Numbered from the stretch's first letter, positions 52,970 through 63,299 are shown. The stretch is 64,000 bases of DNA from Astragalus membranaceus (GCA_039519185.1 CM076850.1:163016974-163080973), one strand, 5' to 3'. Notes: generated by a model not told the origin, from the letters alone. Program-made: numbers and translations.

Positions 52970-54245
52970 CCAGTCAGGTAAAGGTAATTGGTCTAAAGGT
53001 AAGTCAGGTAAGTCTAGTGGTAAGGGTGACTCCACTAAAAAAAATTCGGATTCTAGTAAAAAGAAGGACAAATCTAAGGTAAAATGCTATAGATGTGATA
53101 AATATGGGCATTATGCTAATGAATGCCCTACCAGAAAGGATTCCAAGCCTAAGGAAACTGAAACTGAAGCCAATATGGCTAAAGAAGATTCTGATTCAAA
53201 ATCAGAACATGTAGGCTTTAGTATGATAACTGATGAGTTAGGAGAAACAGAACCTAGGGAGGATTTTGTGGTAACTAACCTAGACTTAAAGGAAAACAGT
53301 GACTGTGTAGTCCTGTCAGTTACTACAAGTGATGGCAAAACCATAACTAAAATTTGGTATCTAGATTCAGGGTGTTCTAATCACATGACTGGTAACAAAG
53401 AGTGGTTAGTTGACTTTGATTCTAGTAGAAAAACCATTATAAAGTGTGCTAGCAATAAGGCTATAACTGCTAAAGGAATAGGAAACATAAGATTTACAAA
53501 AGAAAATGGACAAGTAATTTTGATAAAAGATGTTTTCTATGTTCCTGAGATCAGCTGTAACCTTATCAGCCTAGGACAGCTTATAGAGAAGGGTTTTTCA
53601 GTAGTAATGAAGGATCTAAAACTAAAGTTGTATGATGTTAGAGACAAATTAGTTTTAACAACACCTTTAGCCACAAATAGAACCTTCAAAACCAACATTA
53701 GTATCACAGAGACAAATTTCCTAAGTGCCACAGCCAGTTTTGAAGGTATGTTATGGCATAAAAGGTTTAGGCATTTAAACTTCAAAGGCCTAAGTAACCT
53801 AAGTACTAAAGAGTTAGTAGAGGGGTTACCTAAAATTGAGGTTACAAAAGAGACATGTACTACTTGCCTAGTGGGTAAGCAACCTAGAAAGAAGTTTAAT
53901 AAGGAAATGAAACATTTTTCTAAGGATATTTTAAATGTTGTATATTCTGACCTATGTGGACCACTCGATATACCATCTATTAGGGGAAATAAATACTTTA
54001 TGACTTTTGTAGATGAATTTTCAAGGAAAATCTGGCTATATCTACTTAAGACTAAAGGAGAAGCCTATAGTGTTTTTAAGGAGTTTAGGGCAATGACAGA
54101 AACTCAAAGTGGTAAGAAACTTAAGGTCTTAAGGACTGATGGTGGATGTGAGTACACCTCAAAAGATTTTGAGGAATACAACACCACTCAAGGTATAATA
54201 CATGACGTAAGAGGAAAAACAGAGTGTCTGTATTTCTGTGACTGA
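52230..54245 (+). pseudogene. copia C gag-protease-integrase, one stop and truncated
   Basis: One frame from ATG 52230 to a stop at 54243-54245, interrupted only by TGA at 52422-52424 where copia B has Trp (KKDWKAIY). Gag (UBN2 type) is followed by a run of ~22 Asn, a Lys/Ser/Gly-rich stretch, the CCHC knuckle CYRCDKYGHYANEC, the protease motif WYLDSGCSNHM, the NVFYVPEI-like and LISLGQLIEKG segments, and the GAG-pre-integrase finger (LWHKRFRHLNF...CTTCLVGKQPRK). The integrase core start has both Asp motifs (VYSDLCGPL and LRTDGG). After about 54205 the frame runs into LTR-derived sequence, so the third catalytic Glu, RT and RNase H are absent. It cannot transpose alone. Confidence 0.85.
52904..52970 (+). 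repeat. (AAC)n microsatellite coding for poly-Asn in gag
   Basis: About 22 AAC units in frame, giving an Asn run between the gag domain and the zinc knuckle. Copia B has five Asn at the same place. Confidence 0.95.
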
Positions 54246-54944
54246 AATACAAAGAAAGGTTAAGAGAAGAGGTTACCTGTTGATTTCAAAGAGGAGTTCC
54301 ACAAGCGTGAAGCCGTTGGTGTTCTTCAAAGAAGTGAAGAGCCAGTTACATACAAGCAAACACAAAACCAGTTAGGGTTTTGTGAAAGAAATCAACATCA
54401 AAATCATCAATCAGAAAAAATAGTAACGTGATTACCTTTGTGTTACTGTCCGATCCAAAACCCAAGCATCAGATCCTGAAAAAGGTTAAGATTCAAAAAG
54501 TTAGGGTTTCAGAATCTCAGCAAAATCAACACAGAATCATAGGGTTTTTGTTCTAATCAGCTACCTGAAGGTTTATAGTGAAGGTTTGAAGCTGTGATTA
54601 CCACCCTCAATCAGTAAGATTTCTAGGTTTGTTTACAAACCCTACCAGAGCTGAGAAAAGAGAAGAGGAAGAACGAGCGGAGAAAAAGAAGAGAAGAGAG
54701 AGAAAGAAAAGAAAAAAAATGAATTAAAACCGGTTACCTTGCCTTTTATAGAAGTGGACCGGATTGGATCCGTTTCTTGAGAAGAAACCCGCGTGTTGTA
54801 ACAGTGAAGATCCATTGGGTGCCGCATGGGTATTTTTGGATCCATCTGAATAATAACTGGTCTTTTTTGTTGGGCCTGTCTTGGTTGAATCTACTTCTTG
54901 CACCCAGTATTGTTGAACACAACCCGCAGAAAGAAAATTCAATA
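54222..54944 (+). repeat. 3' LTR of copia C, 5' end deleted
   Basis: From ttctgtgactgaaatacaaa it matches the 5' LTR across the Ogre insertion point to attcaata at 54944. The first ~450 bp of the LTR are missing because the internal deletion ends here. Divergence from the 5' LTR is large by eye, with several indels (for example, the ~40-bp GA repeat is absent). Confidence 0.78.
54742..54751 (-). promoter_or_regulatory. Antisense TATA box in the copia C 3' LTR
   Basis: The minus strand reads ctataaaagg, about 20 nt before ccggttttaattc and a CT-rich leader. It corresponds to the antisense TATA at 51827-51838 despite the general divergence of the two LTRs. Confidence 0.5.
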
Positions 54945-56442
54945 TATGTCATCAAATTCAATAAATATAACATGCCAGCATATGTAGCTGTAAGCTGTGA
55001 ACATCTCCTGAGATACTTATCCATTTTTCATTGTGCTTATATACATATATTATATAAGTCAGCTCATATTTTCTTTAGTTAATTGAGACTTGTGATCTCA
55101 TGAGTTAATTGACACCTACAGCACCATCTCTCTCTCCGTTACGTTGGTTGACAAATTGGCGTTGAAAATAGTTTTCTATTCTTAAGAACCTTAGGCGAGG
55201 CACATTATTTCACTTTTAATATTGTTGCATATTAGAGATGGTCTACAGATATAAGGTGAACTTCCACATCCAGAGGCAAACCAACGTTGTCATCGGTGTG
55301 GCCAGATCCACGCCTTGGTTTTAGAAAATTTTCAAGTGGATGTAAAAAGTTTAATTTTTTTTCGATAATTAGGATTTCTTTGATTCATAGTAACAAAAGG
55401 ATATCTTGCAAGTAAACTACAAGCATTATATGTAATCCATGACCATGTTTGACACACCTAAGGCTCATAAAAGATTCTAATATTATTTTGGCTAAAATAC
55501 GCCTTTGTTCTTTTGTGTTTCACCAAAATTTTAGTTTGGTCCTTGATGTTTTTTTCTTAGTTTGGTCCATGTTTCAAATATGTGTCAAATGAGTCATTTT
55601 TTTTAACTTTCTATCCACAAATGTTAACGGATATCACGTTGGCCGTTAACAGATGACATACATGTCTTGCTTAGTTGGCATTAGTGACTGCGAAAAAACA
55701 GAAAGGACTAAAATGAAATTTTGGTGAAACATAAGAGACCAATGCACTTTTGCTTAAAAACTTCATCTTCATCTCCATCCCCAAACTCCACTACCATCAC
55801 CACCACTACGAACTCTCTCTCCTCATTATCCATCCCTTCTCCCTCTCTCCCCTCTTTTGTCTTCTTCCTCTTCATCTTCATCCCCAAACTAAAAAATTAG
55901 GGTTTGAAAAGCAGATGAAGGGGGAATAACGAAAAAAGCACCCACATCAAATTTCAACACCAAAAAGGGCGATTCAGAAGTAGAAAAAGAATGATGGAGA
56001 AAAGATGAGAGAGAGGGTTGAGGGTGAGGCAGTGGCGGAGCTAGCATTTTTTTTATGGGGTGGCGAAATATAAATGTAATTTTATGATAGAGCTAAATAT
56101 AGAGGTTTATTTACATTTTTTGTCTCCCAATTTTTTTTCGATTGGCGAGTTTAGTAATTCTATTTTACTTTTGACCATTTTGCTCTTCCAATTTGGTAAT
56201 TTTAGTCTCTATGTTTTTTTCATTGCACTGATGGTCCAAAATTTGTGGATTGTGCAATTTTGGTCCTCCATTTTCTCAAAATCCAAGATTTTTGGGTATA
56301 AAAAAGTGCAAATAGCTCATAATTTTAAGGAACTTATAAAGTGCAATTAAAAAGTATGAGAACAAAGTTTGTCAACTTAAGAAAATTAGGGACCAAAATT
56401 GTCTAAAGTAAAAGAGAGGAACCAAAATCACCAAGTTGACAA
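54945..56442. other. Intergenic DNA with MITE-like sequences
   Basis: No gene recognised. It contains a MITE at 55490-55754 and, from about 56100 to 56442, decayed gggaccaaaattg-type MITE sequence into which the LINE at 56443 inserted. A terminus-like cagtggcggagctagcattt at 56031 may be the end of another element. Confidence 0.45.
55490..55754. mobile_element. MULE-type MITE, moderately decayed
   Basis: Left ggctaaaatacgcctttgtt and tgtttcaccaaaattttag are matched in inverted form by aaattttggtgaaacataag and ccaatgcacttttgctta on the right. Ends and TSD are not exact. Confidence 0.6.
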
Positions 56443-58960
56443 TTTCATAAAGCTTTGTTGGAGTTTGTTGAAGGATGATGTGGTGGGATTTTTTAATGAA
56501 TTTTTCGTGAATGCTTTTCTTCCTAAGGCAATTTCGGCCTCTTTTATTGCATTGGTTCCTAAGAATGACAATCCCCAAGGTTTGGGTGAATTTAGGCCTA
56601 TTTGTTTGATTGAGTGTTTATACAAAATTTTGGCCAAAGTGTTGGCAAATCGTCTCAAGAAAGTGATGCCTAGTATAATTTCCAACCACCAATCAGCTTT
56701 CATTGGGGGGAGACAAATCCTAGATGGGGTGGCGATTGTCAATGAAGTGGTGGATTATGCTCAGCGGGGTAAGGAAGAGTGTTTGTTGTTTAAGGCTGAT
56801 TTTGAGAAAGCCTACGATTCTATATCTTGGGGTTTTTTAATTTATATGCTTCAAAGAATGAGATTCCCACGTAGATGGATATCTTGGATAAAATCTTGTG
56901 TGTGTACTAGCTCTATGTCGGTTCTAGTGAATGGTAGCCCAACACAAGACTTCAAAGCTCACTGGGGGTTGAGGCAAGGGGATCCGTTGTTGCCATTCCT
57001 CTTCCTCATTGTTGCCGAAGGTTTGTCGGGTTTAGTACGCAAGGCGGTAGACATTGGCTCCTTTCAAGACTTTTATATTAACGATGATGTCCGGTTCTCA
57101 ATTTTGCAATTCGCAGATGATACCATGTTGTTGGGTAAAGCCACGTGGGACAACCTATGGAGCATTAAGACCTCGTTGAGAGCCTTTGAGCTTGTGTCCG
57201 GTTTGAAGGTAAATTTCCACAAGAGAAAGTTGATCGGTATTAACATTCCAAATGGTTTTTTCGAAAGAGCTAGCACCTTCCTATTTTGTAGAACGGAATC
57301 ATCACCGTTCAAGTTCCTGGGCATTTCGATTGGCGCTAATCTGAGGCGGGAAGCTACTTGGAGTACCGTTCTAGGGGGTATTAGAAAGAGATTAGCGATG
57401 TGGAAAGGTCGTTTTCTATCCATTGGTGGTGGTCGGGTTACTCTCATCAACTCCGTTTTGAATAGCATCCATTTATACATGTTCTCCTTTTATAAAGCTC
57501 CGAAAGTGGTTATTAAGAAGATGGTTAAAATTCAACGGGACTTTCTTTAGTGAATCAAGGAAGGAGATAATGGAATGTATTGGGTGGCTTGGGATAGAGT
57601 TTGCAAGTCAAAAAAAGATGGCGGTCTTGGAATCAAAAATCTTGAGTTATTTAATATAACTCTTTTATCTAAATGGAAGTGGAGGGCATTGACGGATAGT
57701 AATGCGAGTTGGAGTTGGTTGTTGAGACATAGATATGGTGATTTCGCTTCTTACTTCATTCATGACTCGGTTGTAGGCAATTATCGCCGAAATTTTGGCT
57801 CTATTTGGTGGAGAGACTTGGTGACTTTGGATGATAACTTAGAGGAACCGAGAAGGTTCGCTTGGTGCATTAAAAGAGTGCTGGGCGATGGCGCTTTAAT
57901 AAACTTTTGGAAGGAACAATGGTTAGGTACCGAGCCTTTTCTCAAAGTCTTTCCCTTATTGATTGATGGAGGTGGGCAGCAACTTGTTACAGTGGCAGAT
58001 TTCGGGTCTTGGCATGGAGATACTAGGAGTTGGAACAAACCGTGGCAAGTTTTTACGGATTCTGTCCGCGCATCAGAAGGTGAGATATTGGACAGTATTT
58101 TGCAATCAGTAACGCCAACGAGAGGGAAGGAAGACGCATGGATTTGGCCGCAGGATCAGACTAAGAGTTTCACGGTGAATTCAGCATATCAGCTACTGGT
58201 CCGCAGCAACATTCTTGCAAATGCTTCGGTTCAGCAGCGTCTGTCGGGGGCGTTGTGGACATCGCTTGTTCCTTCGAAGGTTGCGGTCTTTGGATGGCGT
58301 CTTTTGCTTGATTCTCTTCCTGTCTGTGACCAATTATCTCACAGAAATGTCCTCCATTCTGAACAAGAGGCTAGCTGCTCGTTGTGCAGTAACTTTCGCG
58401 AGACCGCCAGCCACTTGTTCCTCAGCTGTAGCTTTGCTCGTTCCGTATGGCAGCTTGTTGGCAATTGGCTCGGAGTTGATTTCGACATGTCCCTGGATAT
58501 TGTTGACTTCTTCCTTAGTTGTGGTCGCTTATGCATAGGGAAGAAGGTGAAGCGTACGAAACACATGTTCTGGTTAACAACATGTTGGAGTGAGTGGCTT
58601 GCAAGGAATGATGCTATTTTTAACAACGAGGAACCAAATGCCGAATCCGTGGTGAACTGCATCAAATGCTTAACTTGGAGTTGGTGTGTTTATAGATTGA
58701 AGTTATGCTCCTCTATTTCAATTTCAATGTGGTGGTCTAATCCACTTCAATGCTTAGAAGGGGGAGAAACGGTGGGTTGACATTCACATTGTTAGCAACC
58801 TTATTCCGTTTTGAGGTACTCTTTTTCCCTGAGTCTTTTTCCCACTGGATTTTGGCTTAGGGAGGTTTTGAGGAGGCCCTCCCCCCTTTCATTAATGTAT
58901 ATGGGATTGGTGCACCCCATAGTGCCCCCATCAATACAAATCTTGCTTATCTAAAAAAAA
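56443..58960 (+). mobile_element. 5'-truncated LINE (L1-type) with 13-bp TSD
   Basis: A 2518-bp insertion starting inside the RT domain and ending in a short A-tail (ctaaaaaaaa, 58952-58960). It is flanked by accaagttgacaa at 56430-56442 and 58961-58973, a perfect 13-bp duplication. Truncated 5' end, 3' A-tail and long TSD are the hallmarks of target-primed reverse transcription. A related 3' end lies at 23632-23950. Confidence 0.95.
56444..58780 (+). pseudogene. LINE ORF2 fragment: reverse transcriptase and zf-RVT domain
   Basis: One frame through the LINE; the ATG at 56399 lies in flanking DNA and is not a true start. RT motifs: LVPKNDNPQGLGEFRPICLI, HQSAFIGGRQILDGVAI, KADFEKAYDSISWGF, GLRQGDPLLPFLF, and the catalytic ILQFADDTMLLG (FADD box, residues ~230 from 56444). 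Two adjacent stops TAG-TGA at 57548-57553 interrupt the frame at QRDFL, where relatives continue with Trp. The frame then runs open from about 57575 to 58780: WVAWDRVCKSKKDGGLGIKN, and a zf-RVT domain at the end (WTSLVPSKVAVFGWRLLLDS, CSLCSNFRETASHLFLSC). The endonuclease domain and the 5' half of RT are missing because of truncation. The protein would nick target DNA and copy its own RNA; this copy cannot. Confidence 0.92.
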
Positions 58961-58973
58961 ACCAAGTTGACAA

Positions 58974-59358
58974 AAACCACCAAATTTGTTTAAGTTAATA
59001 AGAGATTAATGGACTTATTGTTGTTTTTCTATCTCCTTATTAGACAAATAAACTTGATTGGGGTAGCTAAATATAAAATATACCTAATTATTCCTTAATA
59101 TATACATATATATTTGTTTCCTTGTGTGTATGAATTAAAAAAAATCAAGTTGTACATTATTGTTACTTAATATAATAATGGTTTATGACTCATATTTGTT
59201 TGGACTTAAACTAATGAATTTATTGTTATTCTTTTACCTTTTTGGACCAATATAGCTTTTTTTTTGACAAATATGAACCAATAAATTTGGTTTGGAGTAA
59301 CGAAGTTATATATTTTTGGGTAGCATTGACTACCCCATAACAATACCACCCTCTCCCC
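58974..59358. other. Intergenic AT-rich DNA
   Basis: No gene or element recognised. The T-run at 59259 and polypyrimidine/AT tracts are unremarkable. Confidence 0.35.
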
Positions 59359-59770
59359 CTAGGGTGAGGGGAGAAATATGGACAATGAGGAGAGAGTTTG
59401 AGTATAAGGATATGATGGACCCATAAAAGACCAAATTGCAGCAACATAGAGGGAGCCAAAATAGTCATTGACTACTGCACCCATGACCCATTTGCCATTA
59501 ATCGGTTCTGCAACATCAAAATTAATTTTGTAAAAATGATTAGGTGGTCGTATCCATTGAGTAGGCCCTGGAAGATTTAATGGCGATGCTTCGACCAATT
59601 GCTATGAAATGACTCACCTAGTTAATCCCCTTCAATTATCACTACTGTAGCGATATACTTGTCTTCAAAACATAATTTGTTTCTTGCCCACCAAAAAAAA
59701 AAGTGAAGGATAACACATAAGCAATTACATCATCGGGTAAGTGAAAAACACAGTGAGCCAACCAATTTTT
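59359..59770 (-). pseudogene. RNase H-like tail of a LINE/RT relic (minus strand)
   Basis: The minus frame 59598-59359 contains TQWIRPPNHFYKINFDVAEP and WVMGAVVNDYFGSLYVAA, the start of the RVT_3 RNase H domain found at the end of plant LINE ORF2 proteins. Upstream on the minus strand (59770-59640) other frames give LPDDVIAYVLSF and WWARNKLCFED, the linker that normally follows the zf-RVT domain. That domain lies at 61069-61200, on the other side of inserted DNA. Stops and frame shifts make it a relic. Confidence 0.7.
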
Positions 59771-59778
59771 AAAATTTA

Positions 59779-61068
59779 CTAGTTTTTTACCCGTGCGTAT
59801 GGTCGGTGTATTGTCATGAAGTCATAATAGTAATTTCGACATTGAGTCGAAGAAATTAAAGGAAATTTACAATCAGAATTATATTGATCCATAATTATAA
59901 TGTATTTGGACATTAGAGGCAAAATATGCATCTCCGTTGACCCTCCCGTTTACATCTTCGTTGGCCCTCCCGTTGGCACTCTCGCTACCTCTATCGTTGC
60001 CACTCCCTTTGCCTCTCCCGTTGGCGCTCTCGTTGCCACTCCCGTTGGCGCTCTCATTGCCACTCTCGTTGGCGCTCTCGTTGCCACTCCCGCGCGTTGG
60101 CGCTCTCGTTTCCACTCCCGTTGCCTCTCCCGTTGGCATTTTACTCCTTTTTAGTAATTATAAAATAGTTATTTGGTAATTTTTTGTAGTGGTTGAGTTG
60201 ATTGATTTTAACAAAAGTAGTTAAATTGATTAGTTTTAGTAGTTATTTTGTAATTTTTGTTAAGGGTTAAATTGATTAGTTTTAGTAGTTATTTTAAAAA
60301 AATCAGTTCTTTTTTTAAAAACAAATTAAAAAAATAAACAGTTTTTAAAATATTAATTAAATTAAATTTTTAAAATTATGAAAAAAAGACTTTTATAAGA
60401 AAAATAGTTTTAAAAAAAAAATTAAAAACAGCGTATAGATTTTTTTTAAAAAAAATCAGTTTATTTTAAAAAAAATTGAAATTTAAAAGTGGTACTCTAG
60501 CGTGTCAGAAGTGATACTATAGAGGCACTGTAGCGTGTCAGGAGTGATACTGTAGCGTACTGTAGCAGTACTGTAGCGTGTCAGAAGTGGTACAGCAGCA
60601 ACACTGTAGCGTACTGTGGCAGTACTGTAGCGTTTTCTCTTTATGCGGTGAATTGACTTTTTTGCCCCTAAATTGTGCCAAATGTCAAATTTTGGTGATG
60701 TCTATAAATGTAAATTTGCTGGTATGTGTTTTTATTATATTGTAGTAGATTAATTAAATTAAATTTTTAAATTTATGAAAAAATGACTTTTATAAGAAAA
60801 ACAGTTTTAAAAAAAAAAATTAAAAACAGCGTATAGATTTTTTTTAAAAAAAATCAGTTTATTTTAAAAAAATTGAAATTTAAAAGTGGTACTGTAGCGT
60901 GTCAGAAGTGATACTATAGAGGCACTGTAGCGTGTCAGGAGTGATACTGTAGCGTACTGTAGCAGTACTGTAGCGTGTCAGAAGTGGTACAGCAGCGACA
61001 CTGTAGCGTACTGTGGCAGTACTGTAGCGTTTTGTCTTTATGCGGTGAATTGACTTCTTTGCCCCTAA
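59779..61068 (-). mobile_element. Helitron-like element (second copy), inserted in a LINE relic
   Basis: Like the 27105 element, it begins on the plus side with CTAGT...ttacccgtgcgtatggtcgg (with the hairpin arm partly deleted) and shares cattagaggcaaaatatgca, the gttgg/gttgcc minisatellite and gtagtggttgagttgattga. The other terminus, minus TCTACTACAATATAATAAAA, ends at plus 60751. A second partial copy of the inner part follows to 61068. The insertion separates zf-RVT and RNase H pieces of one LINE relic. The exact right boundary is uncertain. Confidence 0.55.
60353..61066 (+). repeat. Two ~315-bp direct repeats rich in tactgtagcg words
   Basis: The block from attaaattaaatttttaaa to gcggtgaattgactt is present at about 60353-60660 and 60752-61055. 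Each block contains six or more tactgtagcg/actgtagcgt words, some as agcgtactgtagcagtactg, which can pair with themselves. A ~90-bp spacer separates the copies. Confidence 0.82.
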
Positions 61069-61200
61069 TTGTCTTAACCCACTCACACTATATGAACACA
61101 TGATTAATATTCTCCAAATGATCTCCACATCTTAAACAAAAAGGATCACAAGAAATACCTCTATAGAAGCCGATTTTTGCTTTGTAGGAACAGATTTGTT
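61069..61200 (-). pseudogene. zf-RVT fragment of a LINE relic (minus strand)
   Basis: On the minus strand a frame from about 61180 reads KIGFYRGISCDPFCLRCGDH then LENINHVFI, a zf-RVT motif (C-x2-C then H-x4-H-like), ending at a stop and then CEWV. It is the 5' neighbour of the RNase H relic at 59359-59770. Confidence 0.62.
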
Positions 61201-61763
61201 TAAGTTCCTCTAAGCTAGATGAATATGTTTAAGAATGATTTTAAGTTGTTACAATTTTTTTCAACATTGTCAATCAAAGATGTAGAGCCATGGTTTAGTG
61301 AGATGTATTATCTAATGCATGAAAGTAACAATTATTTTTAATGTATTATCTAAAGCATTATTCTTTTCATTTGTCTTTTAATTTATTTAACAAATGGTTG
61401 ATTTTTATTAAAAAATCACGTGTCAATTGAGTGTTTGTCTTGTTTATATTTCTTTCTGATGTAATCATATTTTAAAATTTCATTTTCATTGCAAGACCAA
61501 AGATCGTTCAGTGCATTAAGTTAAGACATGCGTCTTTTGTAATCAATATTAACTATTTAAGTTATTTCTTTTTATTTGGACTTCTAAGTTGATTACTTTG
61601 TTATAATATTAGTGGATATAGTAGAAGTCTTCTATTATTGTTGTCAAAAAAAAAGTAGAAGTCTTCTATCATCTCACATCAAGAAGTCTTCTATCACCTA
61701 ATTAATTGATAGCACGACTTGGTCATTTAAAATCATTTGGCATCATTGAAGAGTGCATGTATC
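61201..61763. other. AT-rich DNA between two LINE relics
   Basis: No gene recognised. The word gtagaagtcttctat is repeated at about 61619 and 61656, with aagaagtcttctatca at 61680. Confidence 0.35.
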
Positions 61764-62976
61764 TTTTTTTTTTTTTGAAGTCCAAATAACTTTCATTAGA
61801 TGAAAAGATGGGGATTGCCACTAGTGGGCATTACATAGCAGTTTTGTAAACATTCAACTGGGGGAGGGCTCAATCAGTGACTAGAACCATGTCTATGAGC
61901 AAAGGAAACTAAGTTATGAGCAATACAATTATCCTTCCTACTAATAAAGCGAACATTAGAATTTGGAACTGAGCTAAGGAGAGCTCTACAATCCTGAATA
62001 ATGGCCTCAATAGCAGCAACATCAGCCTTATAATTTAAACAATCTGCCACAACCTTCGCATCAGTGAAAAAATCAACTGCTGCAAGCTGCTCTTCAATCG
62101 CCGCCTGGATACACCACCGCAATCCAATCGATTCGGCTAGCACAGTGGCTCCATTTGAAAGCTGTCTCTTTTGCAAGCCGAGAGCCTTACAGAATTATCC
62201 TGATTCAGCGCAACCATGCCCCAGCAGGTAGAACCATCTGAGAAACAGCCTGCATCAACAAACACTCTAAAAACCGCAACAAACCTGTTAGGAACCGAAA
62301 CCAGATTGTGCAGAATTTGAGAATGATGAGTAGGGGGGTTTGCAGCATTAAATTCAAACAAAAAAGATTGAAAATCAGCAGCTATAAGGTCTGGGTTGGG
62401 CAGCTTGTTGCTAAAAACAGCAGCGTTTCTGGCCTGCCAAAGCTTCCACATCAAGATACAAAAAAATTGGGAACCTGCAACATCAGAGCAAATTAGCCAG
62501 TTATGAATCCAGCTCCGGATATCAGTGTTGTGAGGAATATGAGCGCCAATATTGGAGACAAAGACGGTTGCACGGGCAGTGTTGCACTCCAAGAACAGGT
62601 GCTGGGCAGATTCAGGCGCAAAGTGGCAGAGAGGACAGGTGACATGAAGGAGAATCCCTTTCTTGCTGAGATTAGTTCTTGTAGGAAGAATATCCTGGGA
62701 GAGGCGCCACAGGAAGTTCTTGGTAGAATTTGGGAGTGGAGCTCTCCAAAGTTCCTTCCACAACGGGTCAGCAATGACAGAGGATGCACTGGGTCTATCC
62801 CTATTAGCCTCACAACAAAGAGCATGATACGCGTCTTCACCGAATAATTCCCGTCCCTCTCAAGGCACCAAGACAATTTATCATCGGGCAATCTAATGGA
62901 GATAGGGGTGCTCAGAATTTTTTTAGCTTCAGTGGCAGAGAAGAAATTGCATACCTTAACTCTATCCCAAGACTCA
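61764..62976 (-). mobile_element. LINE 3' portion, minus strand, cut by a CACTA element
   Basis: The poly-T at 61764-61778 is the A-tail on the minus strand. The coding end lies at 61874-62976 and stops abruptly at the CACTA terminus at 62977. The family is different from the LINE at 56443 (different 3' end sequence). Confidence 0.8.
61874..62976 (-). pseudogene. LINE ORF2 C-terminus: zf-RVT and RNase H (broken)
   Basis: Minus-strand fragments in order. 62976-62835: PDDKLSWCLERDGNYSVKT, the linker after RT. 62763-62137: zf-RVT (WRAPLPNSTKNFLWRLSQDI, CPLCHFAPESAQHLFLEC), then MWKLWQARNAAVFSNKLPNP and the start of RNase H (FVDAGCFSDGSTCWGMVAL, with the first catalytic Asp). 62176-61874: RNase H end (AESIGLRWCIQAA with Glu, FFTDAKVVADCLN with Asp, RKDNCIAHNLVSFA ending the domain). 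Frame shifts near 62835 and 62150 break it. The protein would have been the reverse transcriptase of an L1-type element. Confidence 0.82.
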
Positions 62977-62989
62977 CTAGTGCAAAATC

Positions 62990-63272
62990 AGGAAAAGAAT
63001 TAGACATTTAAAGTCAGGCGCTCAGATGCCTGACTTTATATGTTGACGCGGTGGCAAACTTGTAATTAAGAGGCAAAACTTTATCTGGCGCGTGACTTTT
63101 AAAGTCAAGCGAATACACGCCTGACTTCTAAAGTGAAAAAATAGGAAAAAAATTAGACTTTTAAAGTCATGCTATCAGGCGCCTGACTATATAAGTAGAC
63201 ACGGTGGCAAACTTGTAATTAAGAGGTAATGTTTTAAAGTCAAGCGAATACACGCCTGACTTCTAAACTATC
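62990..63272 (+). repeat. CACTA subterminal repeats (two ~130-155-bp units)
   Basis: Units 62990-63143 and 63144-63272 share aggaaaa(g/a)aattagac, ttaaagtca, cggtggcaaacttgtaatta, and caagcgaatacacgcctgac. Within each, cctgac/gtcagg words lie in both orientations, as in subterminal transposase-binding regions of CACTA elements. Confidence 0.75.
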
Positions 63273-63299
63273 TAATCTAAAGTACTAAAATATGGTAAC

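Larger units (their letters stand above)
30438..54944 (+). mobile_element. Ty1-copia element (copia C), 5' LTR split by the Ogre-like insertion
   Basis: Plus-strand copia element of the copia B family. The 5' LTR is in two pieces (30438-30899 and 51301-52048) separated by the 20.4-kb Ogre-like element. The PBS, gag, zinc knuckle, protease and integrase start follow. A deletion from about 54205 removes the rest of integrase, RT, RNase H and the beginning of the 3' LTR. Continuity is shown by the 3' LTR, which reads ttctgtgactgaaa straight into the part that in the 5' LTR lies across the insertion. The left boundary is approximate, set where ttggttttta matches the LTR start of copia B. Confidence 0.82.

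Noticed and set aside
56031..56060. hAT-like terminus (cagtggcggagctagc)
   Set aside because: Only one end seen; no inverted partner or 8-bp TSD found, so only mentioned in the intergenic entry.
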